64,000 nucleotides of DNA from Marsupella aquatica (Eukaryota; Marchantiophyta), in assembly GCA_973895155.1 (NCBI GenBank), contig OZ316899.1, positions 8,556,001 through 8,620,000 on the forward strand. Reading direction: 5' to 3'. Made by a program: the position numbers and the translations under genes. This document shows positions 1-12,745 of this stretch, piece after piece; within the stretch, counting starts at the first letter, position 1; each line of letters starts with the position of its first letter. Below the pieces are notes generated by a model. The model ran no database searches. It worked only from the letters and a program-made list of their open reading frames with translations, and was not told where the DNA came from.

Positions 1-420
1 GACATACACGTACACTTAGTTGACCCAAAAGCTCTTGAATGAATAGGTCCAAGGCCGAGGGTGTACACTACAACGGAGCCTGGCTCCGCACTCGCCCAAC
101 GAGCTTAGTCTTACCCCCTCCCCTTGATACTCTTTCACTCATAGAGGTTGGGACTCCCCGCACATACCGCGGATGTCCGACTCTGAGACTAAAACCCCCT
201 GCCTCTACCAAGGGGTGCACTAAATACTAAGGGTTGAGGATTGGAGTGGCCTCGCGCTCGTAGATTCGCTAACTAAGATCCTAACTAAGCTGGCTGTCAG
301 GCTAGAAAATGGCTTGTCTTATTAGAAGATCCTAATCTACGCAGGTTGGACAGTATGGCAGGGCTGCTTTAACTAGGATAGGCGCTTGTCCCTATAGCCC
401 AATTTAGCTACTCCTAACTC
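1..420 (-). repeat. gypsy LTR fragment (minus orientation)
   Basis: This stretch resembles part of the long terminal repeats at 10,059-11,030 and 34,900-35,846. Shared blocks occur in the same order: a 'cgcacTcgcccaacRagct' block, then 'gggactccccg', then 'taaatacta'. It is clearly diverged from those two, so it belongs to a related gypsy subfamily. It borders the minus-strand extra ORF at 420-2,877, the same arrangement as in the other copies. The outer LTR end lies beyond the window. Confidence 0.5.
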
Positions 421-2877
421 TATTTTAATCCTACTCCGTTGCTAATGCCTGGCACACTTGCCAGAGCCGCCCAAGTGGGAGCGGCTATCCCGCTACCTCC
501 TGAGCCTGTCAGTATCTTGCTTGAGTAGTTGGACTTGGTCCAGTAGAGATTCGTTCTCACGCTTCGCCGCGTCCGTCTCTTCCGTGGCCTCCTGACATGC
601 CTCCTCCAATTGTTGGACGTCACTCGTCAACTTATCCACCAATTGGGCCTGCTTTGTGGCTTCTCCTTGAAGCCCGCCACCTCTGTCTTCAGGGTGTCAA
701 TCTTGGTTGCGTCCCGGTGAGACCGAGAGTTAGCTTCCTCTAGATCCTTCTGCCAAATGACGGCTTGTCCCTTCAAACCATCGATCTTGGTCCAAAGCCC
801 TGTGATCTTGGCGTCCTTTCCGAGTCTGGCCTGTTCTGCAAAGGCTGCCCGGGCTCTGGCTTTGACAACCTGATCCTCCATGGCCGTTACCTGAGGTTGC
901 AGTTGCTGGAGTTCAATCTCCACGGCTACCACTTTGTCCTTCAGGTAGGCAGACTCAACCCGGTATCGCTCTATTCTTTGCGCTGTCTCCACCTGTGCAT
1001 GTCTTGCCTTTACGGCCGCAACCAACTCCTGGTTGAAGAAGTAGGCCACCTTCCGTGCCATGTATTCCCCTGTATCCTGTGAGATCTGTTGCGAGAAATC
1101 TCCCAACAACCCATTTAGAGATATGCCCGGCGCAAAGAGTTCTGGATGGTCCAGACTATGTCCATCTGGATTCGGGCACGGGTAGACCCCAGCCCGCGAG
1201 GGAGTAGGAGTGGAAACATCCAGCCCTTGAGGTAAGTTGGTCGAAGGGGCTGGTTCCACCGGGCGGTTCTCCTGCACGGCCATGGGGGATGGCGGGATCT
1301 CCTCGGCCACCGTAGTGTCGGGTTTGGGTCCGGCCTCAGCCGGCCCGGCTTTGATTGCGTTGACCCGGTTGATCGCTTCCAAGGTTGCGATAACTGCATC
1401 CATGGGTACGCTTGGTGGGGAGGTAGTGGCTGGTTGCGGGGCCAGAGAAGCAGGTCCTGCGGCTGTCAGGCTTTGGGCTGTGGTTGCCTCTCTTGAGCTG
1501 GGAATACCCACTTTGACGGAGTCAATTCCGTCTCGTTGCAATAGGGAAGGCTTCGGCGGTCAAAACGGGCGTATCATTCAATGATAATCTTGATGTGGCT
1601 CGCGAAGTACGCCTTTCCGCCAAGGTACAAGGTCTTCCTTCTCCGCTCCATCTCTTTGTGGAACTTCTTAACGAAGAAGGACGCCCACTTACTAGGCCAA
1701 AAGTTCTCTACTTGTATGACCTGGGCGGCGGATAGTTTGCCCCGTGGTTCCATCATATGGAGGGCATACCGCTGGAACTCCAGGCATTCAACTACCTCCA
1801 ATGAGGCACGTCCTCATCAAGAATCCGTTGTCCACTGCTCCCTCGGTCGGGAAGCTAGAAGACTGGTATTTAGCTCCCTTGCCCCGAGGAGCCCGCGACT
1901 CTACCCGGTTTATCCCCTCGGATAGGCCAAAAATCATCTTCAAACGTGCCTCATTGAGACACATCACTCTCCCGTGCACTCGGGTTTGTTGGCAGGCCTC
2001 GTCCAAGTTCTGAATGAACTCCGTCATATCCTGCCCGTAGTACCTGCTTCCATTCCAAGGGAGAGAGGCAAGGTGCTCAAACCCTTGGGTCTTCAGATAG
2101 CATGCATGCTTGGGGTGGAGGATGTTCTTGTGAACATTCTCCCCCATGCGATGCATGGTCAGCTTGGCCACTGCAACCGTGGCCAGAGGCAACCCTGATA
2201 TAGCTGCGGGTTCCTTTCTCTTTCTACCGGCCCCGAGACTGATTCCCGGGGTGACTAGAAGAGGGGGACATCTCTCCTTCCTCCCGGTCAGGCGGTGGTA
2301 GCGCTACTATCGTGAGTATTGGTGTCGGGGCCGCTAGAGTCACCGTGTTATCCCCTCGGGCTTGTTGGAGTGGCGTCGGGTTGCTTGGCGCCTCTTGAGT
2401 TGTACCCGGCAGCTGTCAATTCAGAGGAGGGTGAGATTCCTCATCTTTGGAGCTAATATTCACCGCATTCACCATGGATCGTACTTGGAGAGGTGGTGCG
2501 ACCGGTGGTGGGGATCGGCTTGGTTGAGGCCGAGGCGGTGTTGGTGCGGACACGGATTGGTGGGCGCTAGTTGCAGCTGGGGGAGGCATCATTAGGTTCA
2601 AGTAGTTCCTGGGGAAGTCGAGTGATGTTAGGATAGGAGTCTCACTTGTTTGAGCAGGGCCAAACTGACAGTCAATGGAGGCTTGAACCCGGGCGGGGAT
2701 ATGGTCGTAATGGTGTGGCTGCAAGTCTATTGTGCCCGGGAGATGGTAAACCGTGTCTGGAAGCAAAAGAAGTGCTTCCCAAAATCCGACGTACTTCTCA
2801 TCGACAAAGAAGTATTTGCTGATTTTGTCGACTCGGCAAAGCTCACTCTGAAAGGGAGGGCAAAGTCATGGTTATAG
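420..2877 (-). pseudogene. gypsy additional ORF (coiled-coil protein), broken
   Basis: I do not recognise a named function. Minus-strand reading segments at about 2,766-2,416, 2,192-1,788, 1,801-1,574, 1,541-627 and 623-420 follow each other in different frames, so the gene is frameshifted. A middle block (WASFFVKKFHKEM...GGKAYFASHI, about 1,690-1,580) matches WAQFFYQRFSGEL...GGKTYLGSHI in the plus-strand ORF at 33,376-33,964, so the two are homologous. The long C-terminal part (1,100-650) is rich in Ala, Glu, Lys and Gln with heptad-like spacing, as in a coiled coil. Its place next to an LTR fits an extra ORF between pol and the 3' LTR of a plant Ty3/gypsy element. A role is not deducible; a structural or envelope-like role would be speculation. 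Confidence 0.5.
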
Positions 2878-4365
2878 TGATTTCGGCCAGCTAAACGAAT
2901 GGCTCTCTCGTAAGCTCATTCGGTCTTGTATTGGCGCGGGTTTACTTTGGCTAAGGACTTGGCTAAGTGACTTCCTACGGATAGGAATTGCAGCCAAAAT
3001 TGAAGGGCCAAATTGGACAATATTGTGACAGACATCCAGGAGTGACGGTGGGCGACTAAGGAGGGACGAAGTGGCTGAGGTCAAAGCTGGCACGCGGAAT
3101 GGAGTGTGAGTGTAATGCGAGAGAATGGCCCTCCTTTTATACTCTGAGGGCTCATCGTCTGACCGGCCCCTCCTCTCTTCCCATAGGCCAAGCTTTTCAC
3201 ACTCCCAATGTACTGGCCACTCGCAGGTCCAGTTCAGAGCGTGTCAGCAGCCACCTTCAAGAATTTGTTATATGGACCCGAAGTGTCCCCTTACACGCTC
3301 ATAACCCGAGAGTACGAATGGCGCTCCGCCGCCATCCCGAACATAAATGCCCCTTATTAACTAATGATTCCCTAGTCATAAGTACTACCTACTTAGTGTT
3401 GTTATGCTAATAACTACGGCCTATGGTGCCCCTAACGAGCGTGCTAAGCACGGCTAAGCCGAATCAATCATTAACCGCCGTGCTGGTGGCGTCACAAAAA
3501 TACAGGATGTTGTCGGTGCGCAATTCAAGCTTCCATCGTCAACATTGCTACATATTCAACAACACTCATGCCTATTTCTTTCACAGAAATGCAAGTTCGG
3601 TTATTCTTGTACAGTCAATGGTTAAATGTTTAAAACACAACATTTGGAGCCACTTCCCTTCATAGAACATGTGCGAGTTGGTGCTCCTAGCTCGCAGCAA
3701 ACAACCGCAATGCAATTTTGCAACTTCTGAGTCAAGTTACTTCCAAGACAACCAGACAACAAATCGCAAGCGCATGACAATTTCTTCACGGACAACAGAC
3801 GATGACCAAATCAGCCTTTGCGGAATGATTACAGGTTTGCTGGTCTTTCCAAAAAACGCAATAAATCCATCAACCATCAAACCAATATCCTCACGAAATA
3901 GTACTCCTGATCAGCCCAATGATGCTTCACAACGCTTCACATTGATCGGACAGCAACTCAGATCTGAGCAACTTAGATTGGGAAAACTTCAAGCTCTAGA
4001 TCCAATTGCACTTTCTCAACACCAACTGTAGCAAATCGCAATACCAACAATCTGAGCTACCACAAACCATCGCCAAACACAATCAAACTAAAAATTGAAG
4101 CTCTGTCTGACAGCAACAGAGTTTGGCCTCACTTCTTTTATGTAATCTTAACACAATCAAACCACAATCAATGCCAAACACACCTCATGCTATGAGGAAT
4201 CCACGTTATGTATACATGAAACTGGCCAGCCACACCACAGCCGCCAAAGCTCATGCGCAAAGGCTCAACATTGAAAGATAACCTTTCAATGCCTCACAAG
4301 GGAGAACTACTCTCCCACACAAACCTAACATAATCTTACCGGCTTATATAGCACACATACTAAAC
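2878..4365. other. stretch without recognisable gene
   Basis: Only short, unconvincing reading frames are present on either strand. The first 400 bases have the mixed composition of the adjacent gypsy element and could be internal or LTR sequence of it. From about 3,450 the sequence is AT-rich. At about 4,330-4,365 it grades into a decayed end of CACTA family A. I see no motif that identifies it further. Confidence 0.4.
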
Positions 4366-4567
4366 ATTTAGACCAAACCTTATAGGACTGAGGCCACTAA
4401 GTCCTTTTTTCATACTTAAAATGATTCGGAACCATTGCACCGGTTCACATGAACACTAGAAAAGACTATGAGTGCTTTCTAGTTTATGATAAGACTGGGA
4501 AAAGTCAACTTTCTACTTTGTGAAGGGTGAAACTCTTAATGTTGGCTTTTGATAATGGTTGTGCATT

Positions 4568-4581
4568 GGGGGGGGGGGGGG
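4568..4581 (+). repeat. poly-G tract
   Basis: A run of about 14 G residues inside the left fragment of CACTA copy A1. It is likely to be length-variable and error-prone in sequencing. Confidence 0.8.
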
Positions 4582-7032
4582 TGCACAACAAAAATGGGAA
4601 ATTGCCCCAATGTGTCATATATACCCAACAAGGCCATGCTTTAATCACTAAGCAACTTGTCATCCCCCAAGAACATGTCGTGTTTAGGGTCAATTTGGTC
4701 AAGATTGAAGTTATTTTTACAACAACAGGGCAAGCAACCAAATTAGGATAACTTGTGCTTTGGTACATACCCCAAATTCATTTGTATCATATATGTTGGG
4801 AAACATAAGTATAAGGGATTCAAGAGGACAATGTTCACTTATATTCAGGAGGGGCATATCTCATTAAATGGCCTCATTTGTGACCAAAACATGTTTGGGT
4901 TACATGAAGTTAAGTTTGCTCTTAATTCATCCCACATATAACGCTTACTGCCAACGTATTGCTTTAGGGTTTAAACCGTTTAACTACCCTAATATGTCAC
5001 AGTTCAGAATACTTGAGTTCACGAGGGAGTGAGGTGCGAGATTTTATTCATGCACCATTACCACATTGGCAAACTTTGGTAAGGGAATCCCAAGGGGGCT
5101 TCAGATACTTGCACGATTGTTGGAGGGGAACAAGTCGGAGCAACCGTTGGAGGGTCAACTTTGCATACACTTTGCACCTCCATACTTTGTTGCACCCTAA
5201 TCCCGCCACATTTCTAACTTTTTGCATATCCAGCCAGTGGTTTATCGTGTTGTCTTCGTGGGCACTACTGTGAAGTGAGGTTTAGTGTGACTCATTTCTC
5301 GTGGTCAGTGCTGCGGAATTAGAGACAAAGGATTTGGTGTGCCAAGGATGTTGTGGTAACAACGTGAACCAGCCATTTTTTACAGTCTTGCAATGTTAGT
5401 GAGCTGTGAAGGTTGCGCTTGTGTCCCGTCGCCACCTGCTCCCATTGTTGCATGTTCATTCAAGTTGCTTGAGCATAGGTGATTTCTACTGCTGCGGAAG
5501 GCAAGCTGCTTGAAGGGAGGTGACATTGTATGCAAAGATTGCGGAAGGCCATCAGAGGTTGGGCAAAGCAGTTGCAAGAGCTGCGGTCAAGGAGGAGCTC
5601 AATGCGGGGAGAAGTTGGGGGCGGGGAGGAGCTGCGGTCAAGGAGGGTACATTGGGTCATCGCTTACATTTTAGGTGTTGACGTGAGGGAAACCTTGAGG
5701 TCGGAGCTACAACCGATTGGAGGTGGTCTGCAATTGACAATCGTAGACATTTCCTCCCGTTGCGGATTGGCACTTGCTTCCCTCAACCTATTGTTGCCTC
5801 CCATTGCCATTGCTGATTGCCGCTATCATTGTTGAATGCTTGCCAATGCCTTTGCTGGTTGACACAACTTGTGCTTGTCATTGCCTTTTCTATTGTCTGT
5901 GGCCACCGCCGCCTCTGCTTCTCATGTACAAGGATCCATTGCCATCTACTGCGTATCGAGCATTGCCATCACCATTTTTCTGATTGGAATAGGACTAAGT
6001 GTGGCGGAGCAAGACGGGGAGCTACCTTGGTTGCAGACAAGACCCAATTGCAAAGGAGGCATTGGGAAGGTGTTGGTTGAATGTCTAGCACTGTCTTGTG
6101 ACAATTGAAGATTGCCCCTTACCTTTTACCGCCATCATTGAAGAGTGATCAACCCGGATATAGCACTTGTGCATAGGCGTTGGGTGAACGCAGTGAATGA
6201 GATTTGTGCCACCCTCTTCACACTCTCTCGCGTCTATCTCCCGATATTTCACGCGTAGCCAAGTCCACCAAAAGCTCTCTCCCTACAATCCCTCCCAAAT
6301 CAACTTTCTTGTTTCCTGCTGCTACTGATGTATGTTTGTTCTTCCCTATTTTTGTTTACTGGTTGGTCTCTCCACACTTCTTGCTTGACATGACTGTTTT
6401 GTTCCTCCCTGGATCCAAACATGCCTTGTGCCCCATGCTCCAACGGCGGAGTGGGGGGTGAATAGACGTTTAGGGACGGTTGCAATTTACAGGAACCGTG
6501 CATGTTTCAATTGATTTTAACCGCTAGTTCCCTTGCTTTCCCTTGCTTTTGCTAAGATCCCTCCCCACTAATCACCTGCATCATTTTCTAGTCTCAAGGG
6601 GGACCACAGCCTCCAACCATACCTTGTGGCGGGCCTGGTCAAGACGGTGGTTGGTAGCTCGTTTGTTTTTTTCTCTTTTGTTTCCCAAGCTTCTGGGCAA
6701 GGGCATTACCATTCCGGATTCTCCCCAAGGCGCCACTAGCTTTTTTCTTGGTGGCCCGTGCGCTTGCCTTCTTAGTTTCATTCTTATTTTCTCTCGTTAG
6801 GTTTTCATTCACCTGATTTGGACTTTTTGATCTGGTGGAATCTGTTTTGACAACTTGTGTTTGTTCTAATTGCTTATATCTCAAGAGGGTCATCAACAAA
6901 GCTGACAGGAGTCAAACCTAACTACAAGCTAGCAGATAGGTCAAATGCTCCCAAGTCGAGTCAAAGGAAAGTTACTAAAACTACACCTTCACAACTCCTG
7001 CGGGGGTTAACTTAGTGTATATTTTGGGGTTC

Positions 7033-7251
7033 CACGTGCGATCCTGGCCTAATATAAACACACCTATTTTATAATGAGAATATTCCAAAAATATTCTCTA
7101 TTTTCAATATTAATGACCTATTTTACTTTATAAAAGGTATATATTAGAGAATATTTTGCAAATATGGGTTTATAATACCTTCTTTTGCTTCCTACGCTTT
7201 TTAAAAATTTAGCTAAATTATATGAAAAATACATATTTTGGATCGCACGTG
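7033..7251. mobile_element. 219-bp MITE-like element
   Basis: A very AT-rich block bounded by perfect 12-base inverted ends, CACGTGCGATCC and GGATCGCACGTG. It is flanked on both sides by GTTC (7,029-7,032 and 7,252-7,255), a possible 4-bp target duplication. It has no coding capacity. The match to the related A2 sequence breaks down in this area, so the empty site could not be confirmed. The superfamily cannot be assigned from this alone. Confidence 0.6.
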
Positions 7252-10058
7252 GTTCCTAAGATTGTTGATAGTCAACCCCCCGAGCACAACTCTCGAAATT
7301 GAAAAATAAAATTCAGTTTGAGACACGCAGCTGAAGGCCTCAAGGATAACTATATGGCCACGTTGTCCCTCATTCAAGTCCAAAGTCCTCTTCAGATTGT
7401 TTTCTCTACCAGTCCAGTTCAAATGCCCTATGGATTAATTTGGTCTTTCTTGTACAAGTCCAGACCGGTATTCAATTGGCAAGTTCTGAACTCCTGTCTG
7501 AACTTCAACTAGTTCTTATTGGGTTTTGAGAATAGACTCCACGTTGTTGCTTCTCCCTTTTGGGCCAGCCCTCCTTGCTCAACGTAGGCATACAATCATG
7601 GCACTGTTACATACTTTAGTTTTCAAAAAATGCTCCTTCTCAGAAGCATGTTTTGAGTAGTTTGCTTGTCAGTTGAGTTATTGCTTTCCCATTGACAAAC
7701 CTAGCATGTGGAGGAATTGCTAATTGAGCTATATATTGCTTTGCCAACTGAGCTGTGAGGAAGACATTGTCAACTCCATTGTTGAGCTCCTTTGGCGCCT
7801 TGCTGTGGAGGTAAGCCAACGCTTCACCTCATCTCAACCTTGACCTTCATTTGTTATTGGTGGGAGACCGAGTTGCCCCAAAAGCTGTGAACGTTTAGTT
7901 GTGTTGCGGTTGATAGCCTACTTTAAAGATCATGTCAGTATAGTGTGTCGGCCCTTTCTCAACATTTTTCTTATTGCAATTGGGAGCTGGAGATGTAAAG
8001 ACTATGGTGTTGCTGTCCAGGAGCACGATTGGGGTAGCAAGACAACAGGTGCAGAGATTGGGGTAGTGTGTTGGAGACAACGTGAGCTACTTTTGCAGCT
8101 GGACTTGCCAGCTCTACTCCATCATTCTTTAGTAGTGGCTGGAGAGAGAGTTGATCGACCAGCTGCAACCACTATTTGCAGCTACATTGGGTATGTAGGC
8201 CTTCTGCTGTTGGAGCTCTCCTTAATATTCTCCTCTGTTCTGCAGTGTAGGGGCAGGTATTTCAATTTTAGAAGCTCTAGGCTTTGTTTCAAATTGATTT
8301 AAGTTGGGAGATGAGGTCGGTCAAAAATTGTGTCTGAGCGACCGTTAAGTCCTATTGTGCTAACAAGAGAGAGTACAATGTGGAAATTCTGAGAGTGAGG
8401 GGTTTTGGTTAAAAAGTACACTAGCTTCTGATTTATAAGTATACAGAAGAGCAACATATTCTGGAGCCCTAAGGCAACTTCTGCCGCAACAATCTCTCTA
8501 TCTATCTATCTCAGTCCCACGTCTAGACAAGGGAGGGTCACCTCAAAATGAACTGCTAGATAGCAAGCAAAGGGTGTGTGCTGTATTTTGATCTGGACAA
8601 CCAAGTGTAGAGTTGACTCTTTCTGAATGTTATAGTTTGTTTTGCCTTGAACTGGGCCATGAATGAATTGAGCTTATGAGCAGTTTTTTTCATTCCCATC
8701 TTCCTGAAGCTTTGATTGCTTTCTGCCACCCCCTTGTGGTGGGGCCTTTTTGTGAAAGATCCTTTTTGTGAACAGAGTCTGTACTTTGATTATGAAGTTT
8801 GACTGTCTTTCTGTTTACTGAAAGAATGTGACTGTGTAAGAGTTCCGTTTGGCAGTGGATTGGTTGAAGCACTTCTTGCTAGTGTGTTGTCCACAGCTCT
8901 TCGACCAGCTTTCATATTCCTTGTCTTTCACCACTTACGATGACATGAATTCATCTAAGACCATAGAAGGTTCCAAAGCATCTAACTTGTAAAATCACAT
9001 TTTGTTTGTTTTTGGAATAAGGTGTTGGATGCCAAAAGAGACGGCACAGCAAACACGCTGAAAAGACTTCAGGACTGGGTTCAACAAGGTAGTGAAGGTG
9101 CTTAGAGCCATAGTAAGTATGCATTTTGTATCCTTTCTTTGTTGATGTGAGCTTTGCATAGTGGGAGTTGTAGTTGGCAAGAGTTCCATAAGGCCAAATA
9201 TGAATAGTTCCAGAAGTATGTGTATGAACCAAGTGTAGAGTTGACTCTTTCTGAAGATATAAGCATTTTCTGTTAGACCAGGCAACTTGGGAGTTGCTAA
9301 GTGTCACCTATATCTGAGGGGCTACACCGGGGGCAGCAGTGGAGGTTCACTTGCACAACACGACAACCAGTGAATTTTCTCTCTACTGCAACCTGCAAGG
9401 TGAGACTTTCGCTCTTTCTAGATGAAAAAACAGGATCCAAATATGATTTATACACATGTCCGTCAAGAACATGGGTTTATCAACAAGCTCTTTGTCTTAG
9501 GAAACTCAACATCAAATATGTACTATGCACTTTTCATGCTATGTGTATACTGTGACTTGTGGTTGGAACCAAGTCAGTGAGTGGGAATTGATAAGTTTAG
9601 GTTGGTAAGTTGTTGGCGAGGCAAGTCAACCTCCTGCTTGCCTTGCTCATCAAAGGACGTGAACAAAGGACATCACAACAAAAGCAACACTTATGGTGAG
9701 GACCCGCAACGCTGAACATGTGCGGCTTGCACGCAAGGCAAAAATGTTGCACCTTGAGTATGTCAAACTTGGGATCCTTCCAGCCTAGTCTGCATGGTAC
9801 TTTGAGTACCCTGTTGTTGCCAGGAACAACTACAGCCGACCTCTACCTGCTTCAGTACCCTTCCCAACATCCTTGGTATTTGTGTCACTTGTACATGACC
9901 CACCACAAATTAGGTGCCAAGGGTGTGTGCACAGTTGCCAATATGACTGTCCTGCCTGTAGGGCTTCTGGCCCAAAATTGGATGACCATTCTCTTGGATG
10001 TCAATATTTGCATAGAGCACAATGTATCATCTAGAACCACTCGCCATCCTGTAGTGTT

Positions 10059-11030
10059 GTCGCGCCCCTAACCCGGGCCTTAAATCCAGTTTAGCTCCAT
10101 GGGGCAACCTTGACCACCAGTAGGGGTGAGGGTTTGGGCAAGGAGGTGTGTAGTGGCCTCGATTGGCCCTAAGTTGGGCTAAGGCAATATACTTACTGGT
10201 ATAACACTCACGCAACTCGTACTAGTCATAGGTATATTTGTTTTCCACCGCTGGAATATTCCCACAGTTAGTGACTCGGACTAACTCTCGGCTTGGGGCT
10301 TTCAAGCCATCGACGCGACAGAACCTTGTGACATGCAATGGGTGGCAATCCCTACCATTAGTCCGCACCCGATACGTCCCTTGAAATGGCACCTTTGCCT
10401 AGACAAAGCATACACACAACACCAGTTACTCGCAGAAACATTAGAGGGAAAAGACTACATTTACTCAGCGAAGAATCAATTTACATAGTTGACTCGACTT
10501 CTAAGGGGGTCAGCAGGCCCAACGGCAGTCGATGCCTAGTCTCTACAAGGCCTCGCCCCGCACTTGCCCAACAAGCTCGACTCTGGCTCTCACTCCTTGG
10601 TGCGCTCTGACCCTGCTCAGGCTGGGACTCCCCGTGCCTCGCCTTTTCTTATGCTAAGATAACTAAGCCTTCTCCCCCTCCCACAGCGGAAAGGGAAGCC
10701 TAAATACTATGATTACGGAAAGGAACCGGAAGATACTACCTTCCGGGGTAATGCCTACTGACTAATTACCCTCTGACTAGCCGGCCGCACTCCTCTGACC
10801 GGTTGACCGTCGACGACAAGGGCGCTGACCGGAATGGCAGCAGCTAAGTCTACTGACCAAAATCTAGTCCGTTGATGGACTCTATCCTATGTTGGCTGAT
10901 CCTAACTGATCCGGTCCTAATTCTTCCTACTGTGCCACTAATCGGCGCCTAATGATAGCTATTCTATTGTTACGTCTAACCAAAAGATGCCGCTGACTGA
11001 ACCGCCTTGCGCGGCGCCTGCTTCCACCCT
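10059..11030 (-). repeat. gypsy LTR (element G1, minus orientation)
   Basis: Almost base-for-base the reverse complement of 34,900-35,846. It begins TGTCGCGCCCCTAACCC, which is the CA-terminated 3' end of the LTR on the other strand. It is preceded by AGTGT, and that 5-mer is present at the uninterrupted site in A2 (cctgcAGTGTgcctgg, read on the minus strand near 49,735). This supports a 5-bp target duplication and an LTR edge at 10,059. The inner edge near 11,030 is approximate. It lies next to the extra ORF at 11,034-11,698. Confidence 0.7.
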
Positions 11031-11033
11031 TTG

Positions 11034-11698
11034 CTAACCACCTCGAGCCATGGTCGGACCAGGGTTTTTCCTCCTGTCGGGGCGAGACCTCGAGCCACCT
11101 TGATCAGAGGTGGGCCCAGGTCTTCCCCGCTGGAGGACGAGCAGGGTAATGCGGTCCTGCAAGGCCTTGTTGTCCCGCACAGCCTCCTCTGCCTTGTTTG
11201 CAGCTTCATCGACCTCTGTCTGGAGTCGTGCTACCTCCAGGTTGAGCTGGTCGATGGAGTCACGATGGGTCTGGTCTTGCGCCAACAATTTATCCCGTTC
11301 AGTGGAGAGACTAGCCACCTGCTGAGCTGCTTGTAGGAATTGGTTGTTGAGGTCGGTCAGGCTGGTAACCCAAGCCGAGGATTTCGAGCGCAACTGAGGC
11401 ACGATGTCGTCTAGCTTCTTGAGATCCGCTTGCGCCCTGCTCAACTCCCGGGTTAGTCCATCCCGCTGTTCGACGGTGCGGACTAACTCCTCACGGCGGG
11501 TAGTGGCCTCCTCCTTGAGGTGTTCTACGAGCATTTGGAGGCGCCCGATCTCATTCCCCCTCGCCATGAGTTCTTCTTCCAAGTGGCTTACAATCCGTGG
11601 TTGGTGCTCTAACATGAAGAAGGCTGGTTGAAAGTACGTCGAGCCTTGTTGTCCGATGTACGTCGCCAGCTCCCCTGACAGAGTCTGACTAAACTTCC
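11034..11698 (-). pseudogene. gypsy additional ORF (coiled coil), 5'-truncated
   Basis: A minus-strand open frame homologous to 34,200-34,860. It shares the block around LATYIGQQ, FMLEHQPRI, GNEIGRLQMLVEHL and LLAQDQTHRD. The protein is almost wholly a predicted long coiled coil: Leu, Glu, Gln and Arg rich, with heptads, and no catalytic motif. The reading frame continues past 11,698 only because the adjoining CACTA sequence happens to be open. The gypsy match ends at 'aaacttc' (11,698), so the N-terminal part is missing. Function unknown. Confidence 0.6.
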
Positions 11699-12115
11699 GT
11701 TGATGATGCCGACAGACTTTCCGATTCCAACCCATTCGCAAACCTGCACATCCAATCCAATACGTATCGGACACCAACAAACAGACCTTCTCTCAAAACG
11801 ACCATTGTCCGATAGTAATGGTATGGGATAGTTCCATAGTTTTTGCTACGTACATTGCGATGTGTGTAGTATCGGAGTTTACGATACGTTTAGTATCGGA
11901 GTTTGCCTTTGGAGAATTATCGGATGTTGCGTTAGATTTGGTATCGGATAGTGCGATGTAATGAGGTTTGGAAAATCCAATGACGTTGCCATCGGACACA
12001 TTGTTTTGATGTTTTGGTTTTGTTGGAGGGGTCCGATGCGGAAAGGATCGGATGCTACGAAGGGGATTGAAACGGAAGGACCGATGAAGGTGCAAACGGA
12101 CATCATAACGGATGG
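11699..12115. repeat. ATCGGA/TCCGAT repeat cluster, left end of B1
   Basis: More than ten copies of the hexamer ATCGGA or its complement TCCGAT, mostly in the context TATCGGA, occur in about 400 bases, matching B2 at 57,360-57,785. In Spm-type elements, subterminal repeat arrays are bound by the second transposon protein (TNPA). By analogy these are probably its binding sites. All copies contain a CG, so the array is a likely methylation target. Confidence 0.65.
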
Positions 12116-12745
12116 CTTAATTTGTTACAATAGCTAGGGTTTCATGGGTGGTTATTTTGGGTTTGAGAACATCAACCAATATATTAGGGTCCAAAGGAGG
12201 CTCAAAACATGTGGTCAAAATCTCATATTAAAAAAGGGGATGACCCCAATATGTACAAAATGGAATGGGCCTACCTAGTAGACCCATCTCGGTGACTGTT
12301 TGCTCCATGGGAACACCTAAATGGAGCACTGAGTAGAGACTACATTCCATGGCACCTGCTAAGATCTAATCAAAGCTACCAGACCTACCTACACGGCACT
12401 AACCTCTAAAAAGGTGTGTTCCGTCCCTTCTTCTTCTTGTGGCGAGAGCAAAGCAGGGGAACAGGTGCGGGATCCACAACCGGTGGAGCCACCTATTGAC
12501 CAGATGGTGGGTCTAATCCTGTCCTACCCCCTGACCCACTAGATGCACCGCTAGGCACGGTAGAAGTCCCACCAACCCCTAACACAGCTGAGTGAAAGGA
12601 GGCCTCGCCCCCCGGCAGACCTACTAGAGTGATGAGAGGTTGCGGCTGCGGATGATGCATGTGGCCCATGCCGTGCTGTACTGCCACCTGACTCACGAGA
12701 TGGCGCTAGACCCCTAGAGCCACCATCGTCCAAGTCACCACTGCC

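Larger units (their letters stand above)
4366..10058 (+). mobile_element. CACTA family A, copy A1, left fragment
   Basis: From 4,366 the sequence follows the reverse complement of the right end of the complete element A2 (54,886 downwards). It shares 'tttagacc', 'ccttataggact', 'cactaagtccttttt' and 'attgcaccggtt' in order. Blocks at 5,540-5,640, 6,200-6,440, 6,600-6,700, 9,330-9,420 and 9,690-10,058 match A2 at about 53,170-53,100, 52,090-51,850, 51,820-51,720, 50,390-50,330 and 50,100-49,735. The terminal CACTAGTAG itself is decayed. The fragment is cut at 10,058 by a gypsy LTR, and family A sequence resumes in the same orientation at 32,060. Mostly non-coding. Open frames such as 5,530-5,835 and 6,204-6,461 look like chance frames in homologous DNA. 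Confidence 0.75.

Noticed and set aside
765-1584. Plus-strand frames at 765-1,082 and 1,237-1,584
   Set aside because: Shadows of the minus-strand coiled-coil ORF; their translations have no conserved motif.
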